Shown here: positions 27,724 through 37,200 of the stretch, in pieces
Layout: the number at the start of each line of letters is the position of its first letter
Position numbering within the stretch: the stretch's first letter is position 1
From: DSVQ01 sp964484765
GTDB lineage: Bacteria > Planctomycetota > Planctomycetia > Planctomycetales > Planctomycetaceae
DNA length: 64,000 bases
Reading direction: 5' to 3'
Assembly: GCA_964484765.1 (NCBI GenBank)
Contig: CAZAGI010000025.1
Location: forward strand, 1 to 64,000
Position numbers and translations under genes: made by a program
Notes under the pieces: model-generated
Told to the model about the DNA's origin: nothing
Database searches by the model: none
The model's input: the letters and a program-made list of their open reading frames with translations, nothing else

Positions 27724-28014
27724 TCAATCCAGCGTCCACACTTCCGCTCCAATGGGAATCGCTTCAACCTCAATGTCTGCAGGGAGACGCAAACAGATTC
27801 CTTGTGGAACCTGCGCGTTCGGCACGAGGGGCATCGAAACCGGCATGCCAAGTATTTTTGCACGGAGCACGGAGGCCCCCTCGTGTCGCAGTTCGATTGT
27901 ATCACCGACGTTGAGCTTTAAATCATCAGCGATTTGGTCATAGCCTCTGTCGAGGCCGATGACCGTGCCACGATGTGGAACCTTGAATTTGTGACTCACG
28001 GTACCTACCAGCAT
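27724..28014 (-). CDS. Small beta-barrel-like protein, unknown function
   Basis: A 96-residue open frame with natural composition. Segments such as 'GTVIGLDRGYDQIADDLKL' followed by 'VGDTIELRHEG' and 'LRAKILGMPVSMPL' resemble the barrel domain 2 of translation-factor GTPases (EF-Tu/IF2 type) without a GTPase domain. It is convergent with the TIR-NTPase-TPR gene, whose stop lies 66 bp away. The ribosome-binding site is weak. Competing frames on the plus strand are poor. I treat it as a probable real gene of unknown role, possibly accessory to its neighbour. Confidence 0.58.
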   Translation of the reverse strand: MLVGTVSHKFKVPHRGTVIGLDRGYDQIADDLKLNVGDTIELRHEGASVLRAKILGMPVSMPLVPNAQVPQGICLRLPADIEVEAIPIGAEVWTLD

Positions 28015-28138
28015 GTCCGTTCATCTCCGCAATCGATCGAAGCGATGATTTCAGGTGTCATGACTCGTGATGCGCGGCGATTGATACCGCAGACCCTTGC
28101 TGGAGAGTGCGCACCTCGCGAGCCTTGTGACGGACGCT

Positions 28139-29512
28139 CTACACGAGCTCACGTAATGGTAAGTTGCCCGGATCGACGAGGTATTGCGGCACCCCGGACA
28201 AATCGAACACGCGGGTGTTCTGGGCATCAATGCCGGCACACTTGTAGAGCGTGGCAAATACTTCCTGGAAAGTTACCGGTCGATTCTGCGGCTGTTCACC
28301 ATAGCGGTTGGTGGACCCCACGGCCTGGCCGGTTCGCATGCCGCCACCAGCCAGTACGGCCGTGTTGGCCTGCGGCCAATGGTCGCGGCTATTGCTGCCG
28401 TTAATCTTCGGCGTCCGCCCGAATTCTCCCCAGACGACGATGGAGACGTCTCGCTCGAGTCCGCGCTCGTGCAAGTCGGTGACCAGGGCTGCCAACCCTT
28501 GATCGAGACGTGGACATTCTTCGCGGCACTTGGGAAAGTTCATACCATCGGAACCGTGCCAGTCCCAGCGGCTGAAATTCAAGGACACGAAGCGCGCTCC
28601 AGCTTCGACCAGCCGTCGGGCAAGACAGAAGTTTTCGACCATCGGCGGTGCGCCGTCACGCTGGAAGGCTTCGCTACTGGCACCATAGCGGGCAACCACG
28701 CGCGGATCTTCCTTCGACAAATCCAATGCATCCACCAGCCGCGAAGTGGTCAAGATCCCCATGGCTTGTTGCGCGTAGACGTCGAGGCTTTCCATTTGTC
28801 CGTGCTGATCGGCGTCACGGCGATAGCGATCCAGGGACTGCATCAAACGCGTGCGATCGCGCAGCTTGTCGAGCGTGACCCCTTGCAAGACCATGTTGTC
28901 GGGCTTGCTGCGGGCTTCACGACCGAGGAGATTGAAAGGGGCGTGAGCCACACCGAGAAAGCCGCCATCCCCCGGTTCGCCCCAGGTGCGGTTCCCCGTC
29001 TGGTACATCAAGGCCACGTTGGCGGGAATCGCCGGCGTGACTTGCCCTTCGGACTTCGAAACCCAGGCCCCGCCGGAAGGCCAACCTCCGGGCGGTTGCC
29101 GACTCCCTTTGCGGCGCCCAGTCATGCATTGGTAGGCATCATGCGCCCCGTCCGAATCGGCGAGCGAACGGACGAAGACAAATTTATCCATCATCGCTGC
29201 CATGCGGGGAAACAGTTCGCTGACGAAGATCCCGGGCACATTGGTTTCGATGGCGGCGAATTCGCCGCGGATTTCAGCCGGCGCATCCGGTTTCGGGTCC
29301 CACATGTCGAGATGCGGAGGACCGCCGGGCAGATAGATGTTGATAATGGCCTTGTGGGATCGCGCGGCGTCGGACGTCGACTCCGCCTGCAACGCCTGGG
29401 CGAGGGAGAGCCCGCCGAGTGCCATGCCTCCGATCGTTAAGAAATCACGACGGGCTACGCGATCGCAGAATCCTCGGTGCGAAACGGGCGGTCGTCCGAG
29501 AATCGTCAGCAT
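28139..29512 (-). CDS. Tat-exported DUF1501 protein
   Basis: A 457-residue DUF1501 protein. The N-terminal twin-arginine signal reads VARRDFLTIGGMALGGLSLA (about residues 19-38). Family hallmarks are 'LPGGPPHLDMWDPKPDAP', 'VVWGEFGRTPKINGSNSRD' and 'FCLARRLVEAGARFVSLNF'. The ATG at 29512 has AAGGTG about eight bases upstream, and a plausible promoter lies at 29602-29630. A long opposite-strand frame over the same bases is a codon-bias shadow. This copy stands alone, without a DUF1549/1553 partner nearby. Confidence 0.93.
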   Translation of the reverse strand: MLTILGRPPVSHRGFCDRVARRDFLTIGGMALGGLSLAQALQAESTSDAARSHKAIINIYLPGGPPHLDMWDPKPDAPAEIRGEFAAIETNVPGIFVSELFPRMAAMMDKFVFVRSLADSDGAHDAYQCMTGRRKGSRQPPGGWPSGGAWVSKSEGQVTPAIPANVALMYQTGNRTWGEPGDGGFLGVAHAPFNLLGREARSKPDNMVLQGVTLDKLRDRTRLMQSLDRYRRDADQHGQMESLDVYAQQAMGILTTSRLVDALDLSKEDPRVVARYGASSEAFQRDGAPPMVENFCLARRLVEAGARFVSLNFSRWDWHGSDGMNFPKCREECPRLDQGLAALVTDLHERGLERDVSIVVWGEFGRTPKINGSNSRDHWPQANTAVLAGGGMRTGQAVGSTNRYGEQPQNRPVTFQEVFATLYKCAGIDAQNTRVFDLSGVPQYLVDPGNLPLRELV

Positions 29513-29846
29513 GTCAGCACACCTTGCAGATCACGGGAAGAAATGCGTTTGGGAGCAACAGGCACAACTTCGCATGCCACGCACCGAGTCCCATAACAAT
29601 TCTTTTATGTTATCGGCAGGCCTTGGTCAAGGCATGACACCCCTTCGATGCCCTAGATCAGCACTCCGATCGAGACCTGGCAGTGCGCGCTTGGATCAGG
29701 ATGGAATCCAGCTCTCAGATGAGTCCGTTTTCTGAAAATTCCTGTCGCGTGCGAAGCCCGTTGCGGCAATTCCCAATGTCACCCCGATCGAAGAAACAGC
29801 TCTTCGAGGGAATCGGAATCGGTTTGGTTAACGACAAGGAACTGAC
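29513..29846. other. Divergent intergenic region, no gene
   Basis: It separates the DUF1501 gene (minus) from the MORN-like/Tudor-knot gene (plus). It holds the candidate minus-strand promoter at 29602-29630 and an AAGGAA ribosome-binding site just before 29847. No coding potential is seen. Confidence 0.5.
29602..29630 (-). promoter_or_regulatory. Candidate sigma-70-type promoter for the DUF1501 gene at 29512
   Basis: On the minus strand TTGACC (29625-29630) is followed 17 bp later by TAAAAG (29602-29607). The spacing is ideal. The -35 matches the consensus in five of six positions and the -10 is weak. Confidence 0.35.
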
Positions 29847-30671
29847 ATGAAACTTTCTACATTCCGTCGATGTCTGGGTTTGATTCTGTCCGGTGCCGTT
29901 TCATTCGGCTCGACAATCCTTGCCGCGGAGACGCGCGAGATTGACGTCGAGGCGGATTTCCTCTTTCCCAAACGCAAATGCATTGTCGAGTTCAAGGAGG
30001 GTATGCCGCAGGGAACCCTCCGCGCATATGACGATCAGAAACGGCTGATCCTGATCGAGGATTACGTCAACGGTCGTGTCGAGGGAAAACGAGTCTGCTA
30101 TTATCCCAGCGGGAAAAAATTCAGCGAAATGTCCTTCATTAATGGCCTTGCAGAGGGCAAGACCACGACCTGGTATGAAGACGGAACGGTCGCTTCCACC
30201 GACGACATGGATCGGGGGCTGCCCAACGGCATGCAAACGCTCTATTACCGCAATGGAAACAAATTCGTCGAAACGCCGCACATCCACGCGGTCACGCATG
30301 GAACCTGCCGCCACTACCTTCCGGATGGCCGCCTCTTCGGTTTGAGCACATTCAAGGACGGCGTCGAAATCAACAAACAGGTCTTCATCGAGCCCAGCGC
30401 GCGGGAATACCGCGAGATTCTCGACACCAGCAAGTTCTCCGGGTTCCTGAAGGACCATTGGCCCACGAAAAGCGAGGCACCTTCACCGGCGACACGGAAG
30501 TCCAGCGAAATTCGCCAGGGCGATTCGGTGGAAGTGAAGTGGAAAGACAACTGGTACCCCGCCACGGTGCTCCGCATCGAAAAACGCGGCTACTTCATCC
30601 ACTATGTCGGGCACAACGACAGCTGGGACGAGTATGTGTGGAAGGATCGGATTCGCGCTGCGACCAAATAG
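29847..30671 (+). CDS. Secreted MORN-variant (YwqK-like) protein with C-terminal Tudor-knot/chromo-barrel domain
   Basis: A 274-residue protein with a signal peptide (residues 1-27, ending Leu-Ala-Ala). Residues about 45-175 form five or six short repeats of the MORN_2/YwqK type, for example 'NGRVEGKRVCYYPSGKKF' and 'NGLAEGKTTTWYEDGTV'. Residues about 223-271 match the Tudor-knot (chromo-barrel) fold: 'GDSVEVKWKDNWYPATVLRI' then 'YFIHYVGHNDSWDEYV'. That domain is best known from eukaryotic histone acetyltransferase complexes, where it binds RNA or modified peptides. Here it would be outside the cytoplasm, so its ligand is unknown. The ATG has AAGGAA six bases upstream. It appears to be a single gene. 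Confidence 0.85.
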   Translation: MKLSTFRRCLGLILSGAVSFGSTILAAETREIDVEADFLFPKRKCIVEFKEGMPQGTLRAYDDQKRLILIEDYVNGRVEGKRVCYYPSGKKFSEMSFINGLAEGKTTTWYEDGTVASTDDMDRGLPNGMQTLYYRNGNKFVETPHIHAVTHGTCRHYLPDGRLFGLSTFKDGVEINKQVFIEPSAREYREILDTSKFSGFLKDHWPTKSEAPSPATRKSSEIRQGDSVEVKWKDNWYPATVLRIEKRGYFIHYVGHNDSWDEYVWKDRIRAATK

Positions 30672-30972
30672 CAGCCCCCGTCACTGGGTAGGCGATCCAC
30701 GGCCCGTCCTATCCGATGGCGCGTCGTGGATCGCGGCTATTCCACAGCCGAGTGATCCGCAGGATTCGGTGAGATCGAGCATTTCAACCGCTTCTCACGG
30801 GATCGTTATCCCCACTGATCCGGCTCGCGTGATAATATTCACGCAATTACCGCCGTCGATTCTCTTCCGGCTTGTCGAATTCGTGAGAAATGCATCCCAG
30901 ACTTTGAGGCGGCCGCGGTGAAAATCGACAAACTCCAATAGCAGTGGTTGCCGGACGAACGATGGAAAGGTC
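30672..30972. other. Intergenic leader of the kinase cluster with a small palindrome
   Basis: No gene is seen. At 30827-30844 GCGTGA and TCACGC flank the AT-rich centre TAATAT, which could be a regulator site or overlap a -10 box for the cluster starting at 30973. Confidence 0.4.
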
Positions 30973-31281
30973 GTGCTGATCGTGGATGACTTGCTCCGCC
31001 GCTCGCAAATGCTGGAGGCGCTGGATCGCGTGTGCGACCAGTTCGAGCGCGAATTCCGCACGGATCAGTCCCCGCGGATCGAGGATTTCTTGTTAACGGC
31101 GGACCCCGCGCTGCGCGCGAACTGGCGGCGATGTCTGCTGGAGATTGAACTGGAACTCCGCTGCCAGCGCGGAGACAAATTACAGCTGGACATTTATTTG
31201 AGCCGGTTTCCCGACGCCCCTGAAGCGGTCTTCAGCGCTTTCGCTGCCGTCTGCCCTGCGGTGCTCGAATTGTCCGAATGA
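30973..31281 (+). CDS. Stand-alone kinase-associated N-terminal domain protein
   Basis: A 102-residue protein with the pattern 'CDQFEREFRTDQSPRIEDFL' then 'LLEIELELRCQRGDKLQLD' then 'YLSRFP'. This motif normally forms the N-terminus of planctomycete Ser/Thr kinases; a matching stretch is fused to the kinase at the right edge of this window (about 63920-64000). Here it is separate, and the large kinase gene begins 15 bp after its stop on the same strand. It likely acts with that kinase. The start is uncertain: GTG at 30973 or GTG at 30982, the latter better spaced from the GGAAAGG at 30964-30970. Confidence 0.72.
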   Translation: MLIVDDLLRRSQMLEALDRVCDQFEREFRTDQSPRIEDFLLTADPALRANWRRCLLEIELELRCQRGDKLQLDIYLSRFPDAPEAVFSAFAAVCPAVLELSE

Positions 31282-31296
31282 GAGAAGAGGTCTCAC

Positions 31297-34200
31297 ATGA
31301 CGTTTTCACATGTCTGTCCTGAGTGCCAATCGAAGTTAAAGATCAAAGAAACCCTTCGCGGCAAGACCTTGCGTTGCCCGGCGTGTACCAAGTCCATCAC
31401 GATTCCGACAGGCGATGCTACGAACGGACACGGCGAAGTCCAGGTTTCCGCGAAAACCGAGCCGGAAAAAACGCCGGTTGCCTCAGCCACGCCCGAGCCG
31501 CTGGAGTCGCTCGGACGGTTTCGACTGCGGGCCATTCTGGGGCGTGGCGGCTTCGGAACCGTCTACCGCGCGTTTGATCCCATTCTCGATCGGGAAGTCG
31601 CCCTGAAGGTGCCGCACCTGGGACCGCAAGCCATGGCCGCTGCGGAGCAACTGGTGTTGGAAGCCAAGGCGGCGGCGAAGTTGCGGCATCCCAATCTGGT
31701 CGCGGTCTATGAAGCCGGCAATGTCGGCGGGAAGTTGTACGTCGCGACGGAATTCATTGATGGCCGCAACCTGGCCGAACTTTCCGCGAGCGACCGTGCC
31801 GATCTGGTGGCTCCGGTGACCTGGGCGCGCGATTTGGCACTCGGGCTGCAATATGCTCACGATGCCGGCGTGATTCACCGCGACGTCAAACCGCAGAACG
31901 TCCTGGTCGATCAGTCGGGGCGCGCTCAGCTTGCCGATTTTGGCCTCGCACGATTACGACATGCGGAAGGACAAGCGGGGGCCGCGAACGGCAGCGTCGG
32001 CACACCGATCTACGCCGCTCCCGAGCAACTCAATGGTCAACCGGACGCCAACGGTCCAGCCTGCGATCAATATGGGTTGGGTGTGCTCCTCGCGGAGTTG
32101 TTAACCGGCCGCGCCCCGTTTTCCGGTTCGCACGACGAACTCCTCCAGCAGAAGCAGAGCGAACAGCCGCCGTCGTTGCGAGCAACGCGACCGAATCTCG
32201 CCCGCGATCTGGAGGCCGTCTGTCAGAAAGCCATCGCGGCGAACCCGACGGACCGTTACCCGAATTGCTCCGCATTCGCGGCTGATCTCGACCGCTGGCT
32301 GAACGGCGAACTGGTGCTGGCACGATCGCATTCCCTTTGGGAACGCGCCGTTCATTTCCTGCGTCGCCATCCGGCCGCCACCGGGTGGATGACCGCCGCG
32401 GCGTGTCTGCTGGCACTTCTCTTCGGCGGCGGTACAGCGCTGGCATTAAATCGCGGCACCGTGCGTGCTGCCTCGACGGCCGTGCCATTGGATGTTGACT
32501 TGACGCCCGTGACTTTGACGGAATCCGCATCCTCCAAGCCGGTCGATGAATCATCGAACCGCATCGCCGAAACCTTGCTCTATGGACGGCTGCTCGATCG
32601 AACGCGGCTGGCATATCGGGAACCGAATGTCATCGCGGCTGATCGCTGGCTGGAACAGACGCGCTGGGACTTTCGCAACTGGGAATACAATTATCTACGG
32701 CGCATCGTGACTGGGGGCTGGAAGACGTATCGCGATCACGGAGCCCCGATCACCGCCGTCGCGTTTCATCCGGACGGCAAACGATTTGCCGCGGCATCAG
32801 GGCATCAGGTCCAGGTTTGGGAAGTGGCCTCCGGTGAGGTTCTCCAGACACTTGCTTCACCGACGGGACCGTCTCAATTCCACCCCATTACTGCCCTGGC
32901 CTACAGCCCCGACGGAAAGATACTGGTCACGGCTAAAGGAGTCACTGGCGGTCAACCCACCCCGATGATGATGGGTCTGCCCGCGACAGAACCTGCACCG
33001 GCACCACCACCGGCGGCTGATGCAGCGCCGGCACCAGCCCCGGCTCCTCCCGCGGAAGCACCAGCCCCTCATCCGGGAGAAAACGGGAATGCACCAGCTC
33101 CCGCCGGTGTCGCATTAGCGCCGGTTCCTGTGGGAACACCCACCTTCGCGGTCACGCTGCGTGATTCCGAAACGGGCGATGTTGTCGGCGAATATCTCCA
33201 TCCGGGTCCGATTGGCGACCTCGTCTTCAGTCCCGACGGACAGCTCGTCGCGAGTGCCGGGGAAGTTCCGGCTGCCCGCCCCGCGAATGCGCCGCCGAAT
33301 TCTCCACCGCCGCAACCGACGGGTGTGATTCGTCTCTGGAAATTCGCCACGCGCGAAACCGTGCGCGAGATTCCCTGTTCAACCGGACCGGTTCGCCGCG
33401 TGGCTTTTAATGCCGATGGCAGCCAGCTCGCCGCAGCGGTTGGACCGGGTGCCTGGGGACAGGTGCTGGTCTGGAACGTGTCTGACGGTCTCTCGACACC
33501 TTCGACTCAACCGCCCGATCCCGGCGCGCAGCCCGGCGTCGACGGCTCCATCCAGCAATTCTTCGGTGGACATGCAACACTCGCCTTCCATCCACAGTTT
33601 CCGCAACTTCTCGGCGGGCCGGGGCGCGATCTCATGACTCTGGAACGGGGCCGACTCCGAGCCAATGGCGTCGCGGGTCTGTTTCGACGCTGGAACATCG
33701 GCACCGACGCGCCGGCCATGGAAGTCCACGGTTTACCGGATTCCGTCCGCGCCATGACGTTCGCGGGAGCCCCGGGGCCGTTCGGTATTCACTCGCTGGC
33801 AGTGGCGGGCGGTGACATGCTGCAACCCTATCTTCCGGGAATCGTTACATTACATGATCCGGAATATGAATACGGGGGGCGTGTGCCGCATCTCGGTCAT
33901 GCTAGTTCGATCACGTCTGTCGCTTTCCGTCCCGATGGTAAGCAGTTCGTGACGGGGAGCATGACGGGTGAACTGAAAGTCTGGAGTGCAGAAGTTCATC
34001 CCGAGGTCGTGAAGGTCGGCCCGCATCGACCAGCCACGCGCGTCGCCTTCGGGAAGGATGGACGCTTCGTCGCCGTGGCGGAAGCGAGCCAGTTCTGGAC
34101 GGAGGACCGCGGGGCGGTGACGATGTGGGTCGACGGCAAGCCACACATTCCCGAGGATGCACCGCGCGGCGGAATCAAGCTGTTCGACATCCGTAATCGA

Positions 34201-37200
34201 CAGGAACTCTTATCGTTGACTTCCGGTCCGGGCGATGTGCTGGGACTCGCGCTCGATCCTGGCATGCAATGGGTTGCTGCGGGAGGCGAAGACCGACAGG
34301 TGCATGTGTGGGACCTCTCCAGCGGCCAGTTGCGCTGGGAAGCCAAAGTCCCAGGTGTGGTGCGTTGCGTCGCGGTCAGCGGCGATGGAAAGCGCGTCGC
34401 CGCGGCCTGCGGCGCTCCGGATCCCACCAATACAATCACCGCTCCGGGTGGGATACCGCAACCCGCGCCAGCGCCACCAGGCAGCATCAACGCTCCGCCA
34501 CCTCCGCCGGTAAACAACGATGCTCCGCCAGCGCCACCTTCAACGGCGGACGCGCGCGGCACACTGAGCGTTCATCCTGTCAGCTTTCAAAAAACGGCGA
34601 GTTCATCAGAACCCGCGGATTCCAGTACGGGCGAAATCGTCGTCTGGAACGTTGCTGATGGCAAAGAGATCGCCAGTTGGAAAGCGCACGGTACCGCGGC
34701 ACTCTCGGTGGCGTTCAGTCCCGACGGACAGCAACTCGTCAGCTCGGGCCGCGACCGGACCGTCAAGCTCTGGAACGTGAGTGACCAGACGCTGGTCCGT
34801 TCGCTGGACGCCTACGATGGCGAAATCGTCGATCTCGCGTTCCGACCAACGGGCGGCGAGATCGCGGGCGTGGGCTTCGATCCCTGTCGCGCTCAACAAC
34901 CCGGCGACGTACTGGTCTGGACGGCGGACAACGGTCAACGGCGGTTGACGCTCCAACAAACCGAAGGTCTGGTCTACGGCATCACCTACAGCGCGGACGG
35001 CAAGCGGTTCGCGACCGGCGGCGGTGCGTTTCGCGGCAGTCTTTCACAACCCGGCGCGGTCAAAGTCTTCGATGCCGAGACCGGTATTGAACTCCTGCCG
35101 CTCGTCGGTGCCCCCGGCCGTGGAAAGAAGAACGAAGGTCAGCGCATCGTCTGCAAGCCGGTCTCGTATGTGACCAAGCAGGCTGTCACGGAACAGTATA
35201 CCGTCAATGTCGAAGTCGACGGGGAAACACGTCAAGAAACAAGAACCAGAACAAAATATGTCGACCAGGTCCGAACGAAAATGGTCACGGAAGTGATCGG
35301 TGGGGGCGATGTCGCCTGGGAAGAACCCGGCACGGTGCTCGGGGTTGCGTTCAGCGGCGATGGTCGTTCTCTGGCCGCGGCGTGTGAAGACGGTTCGGCT
35401 TTGATCTGGGATGCAGTGACCTGCACGCCCAGTTCCACAACACCGTGGCCGAGCGGACATCCCCAAACGGTGGCCGCCAGCCCGGATGGAAAATGGTTGG
35501 CCGTCGGAGGCAATGCGAGCGACGCGTGCGATTGCCTCGGGTTGATCCGCATCTATGACGCGAAGACCGGCCGCCTGACGCACACGATGGAAACCGCCGG
35601 TCCCGTCAACCATCTGACCTTTGCCGCCGATAGTCGTCGCGTGGCCTGCTCGGGCGACTGCAACGATTGGCACGCGGATCATTGCGTGGTCCCCGGTCAA
35701 CAGGCGTCCTTTTTGCGACCCGACATCATGGACGACTATCAGCGCAAACGATCAACCGCCACGTCACGGCGCGTCATCGAGATCTGGGACGTCATCACCG
35801 GAGAGCGGCATACATCGATCACCAGCCCCGAAAAACCGCTGGCCGATCTGGCGTTTGCCGGCAACGACCGATTGTTGGGGTGCAGTGGCGACACGCTCAT
35901 CATCTGGGACACCGGCGCCGGCAAACCGGTCCGCACGTGGGACAAACTGGGCCAATGGGCCGCTGCGCTCACGGTCTCTCCCGATGGCAAACAGTTTGCC
36001 GTCGTTGCCGCCAGCGGCTCATGGGATCAGGGCGCGAAAGTGTTGCTGGGGGATGTGGGATCGGAGACGGCTCCGCAGGCACTTGAACTTCCCGCAACAC
36101 ATCACAATGTCGGGTCCGTGTCGTTCTCCCCCAATGGGGAGCAACTTGTCGCGGGAGTGCATGTTGCCGACGAGAAAGCAGCCCCCGGTTCGGCCCCGCT
36201 GGGCGGGATAGCGGTATGGACTCTCAAGTCCCTCGGCGCTCCCCAGTTGCTCACCGTCGGGACACCGATCAACACACTCGCATTCCTGCCTGATAACAAA
36301 CATGTTGTTGTGAGAGGTTATTCTCGTGCTGTCCGCGTGCTCGACATGGCGACGGGGAAATCGCCATTGTTGTTCGCCGGACATCAAGATGCGCCACTTG
36401 ATGCTGCCGTCCTGCCCGACCAGCGCGTGGCCACCGTGGGATACGATCAGCGCCTGAAAGTCTGGCGGTTAGCCGAAAGTCTGGCGACGGCCGACGAATG
36501 TCAGGCTTGTTCGCCGCCGCGGTTGCCATCGATCACGCTCAAGCCGCAGAATCACGATTTCGTCAAGCGTGTCCGGATGTCGCGTGATGGACGGTTTGCC
36601 GCGACGGGCGGTCATGCGGCAATTTTCGCTCCACAGCCCATTCCTCTTCAACCCGGACAGCCGGCAGCGCCCATCGAACCGAAGTACAACGGTGTGGTTC
36701 ACATTCACGATGCAACAACGGGGCAGGCGGTCGACCACATCACCGTTCCCGACGGGGTGCGGATGGAGTTCGATCTCAGCCCCGATGGTCGCTGGGTGGC
36801 AATGGCCAAGCAGGACAGCGTCGCCATCGTCTGGGACCGTGAAACGAAAGCGATTGCTGCGGAGTGCAAGGGGCACACGGGGGCAATTCATGCCATCGCG
36901 TTTCATCCTGCTGGATCGCATTTCGCCACCGCCGGGCAGGACTCTACCGTGCGCATCTGGACGCCGGACGGCAAGGAAGTCGGCTCCATCAAACACGAGG
37001 CCCCCGTCATGTGCGTAGCCTTCGATTCCTCCGGCAAAGTCCTCGCCGCCGGCGATCAGCAGGGAAATGCCCGTCTCTGGGACTGGAAAGCAAAGTCGCT
37101 GTTACATGACCTCAAAGGGCACTTCGGCGAACTCTGTGCGGTCTCCTTCAACGGCGACGGCACACGTCTCGCTGCCACCAGCAAACGGGGAACAGACAAA

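Noticed and set aside
28184..29440. Long plus-strand open frame of 418 codons opposite the DUF1501 gene
   Set aside because: It is a codon-bias shadow: the opposite strand encodes a full DUF1501 protein with Tat signal and motifs, while this frame shows no family or domain.
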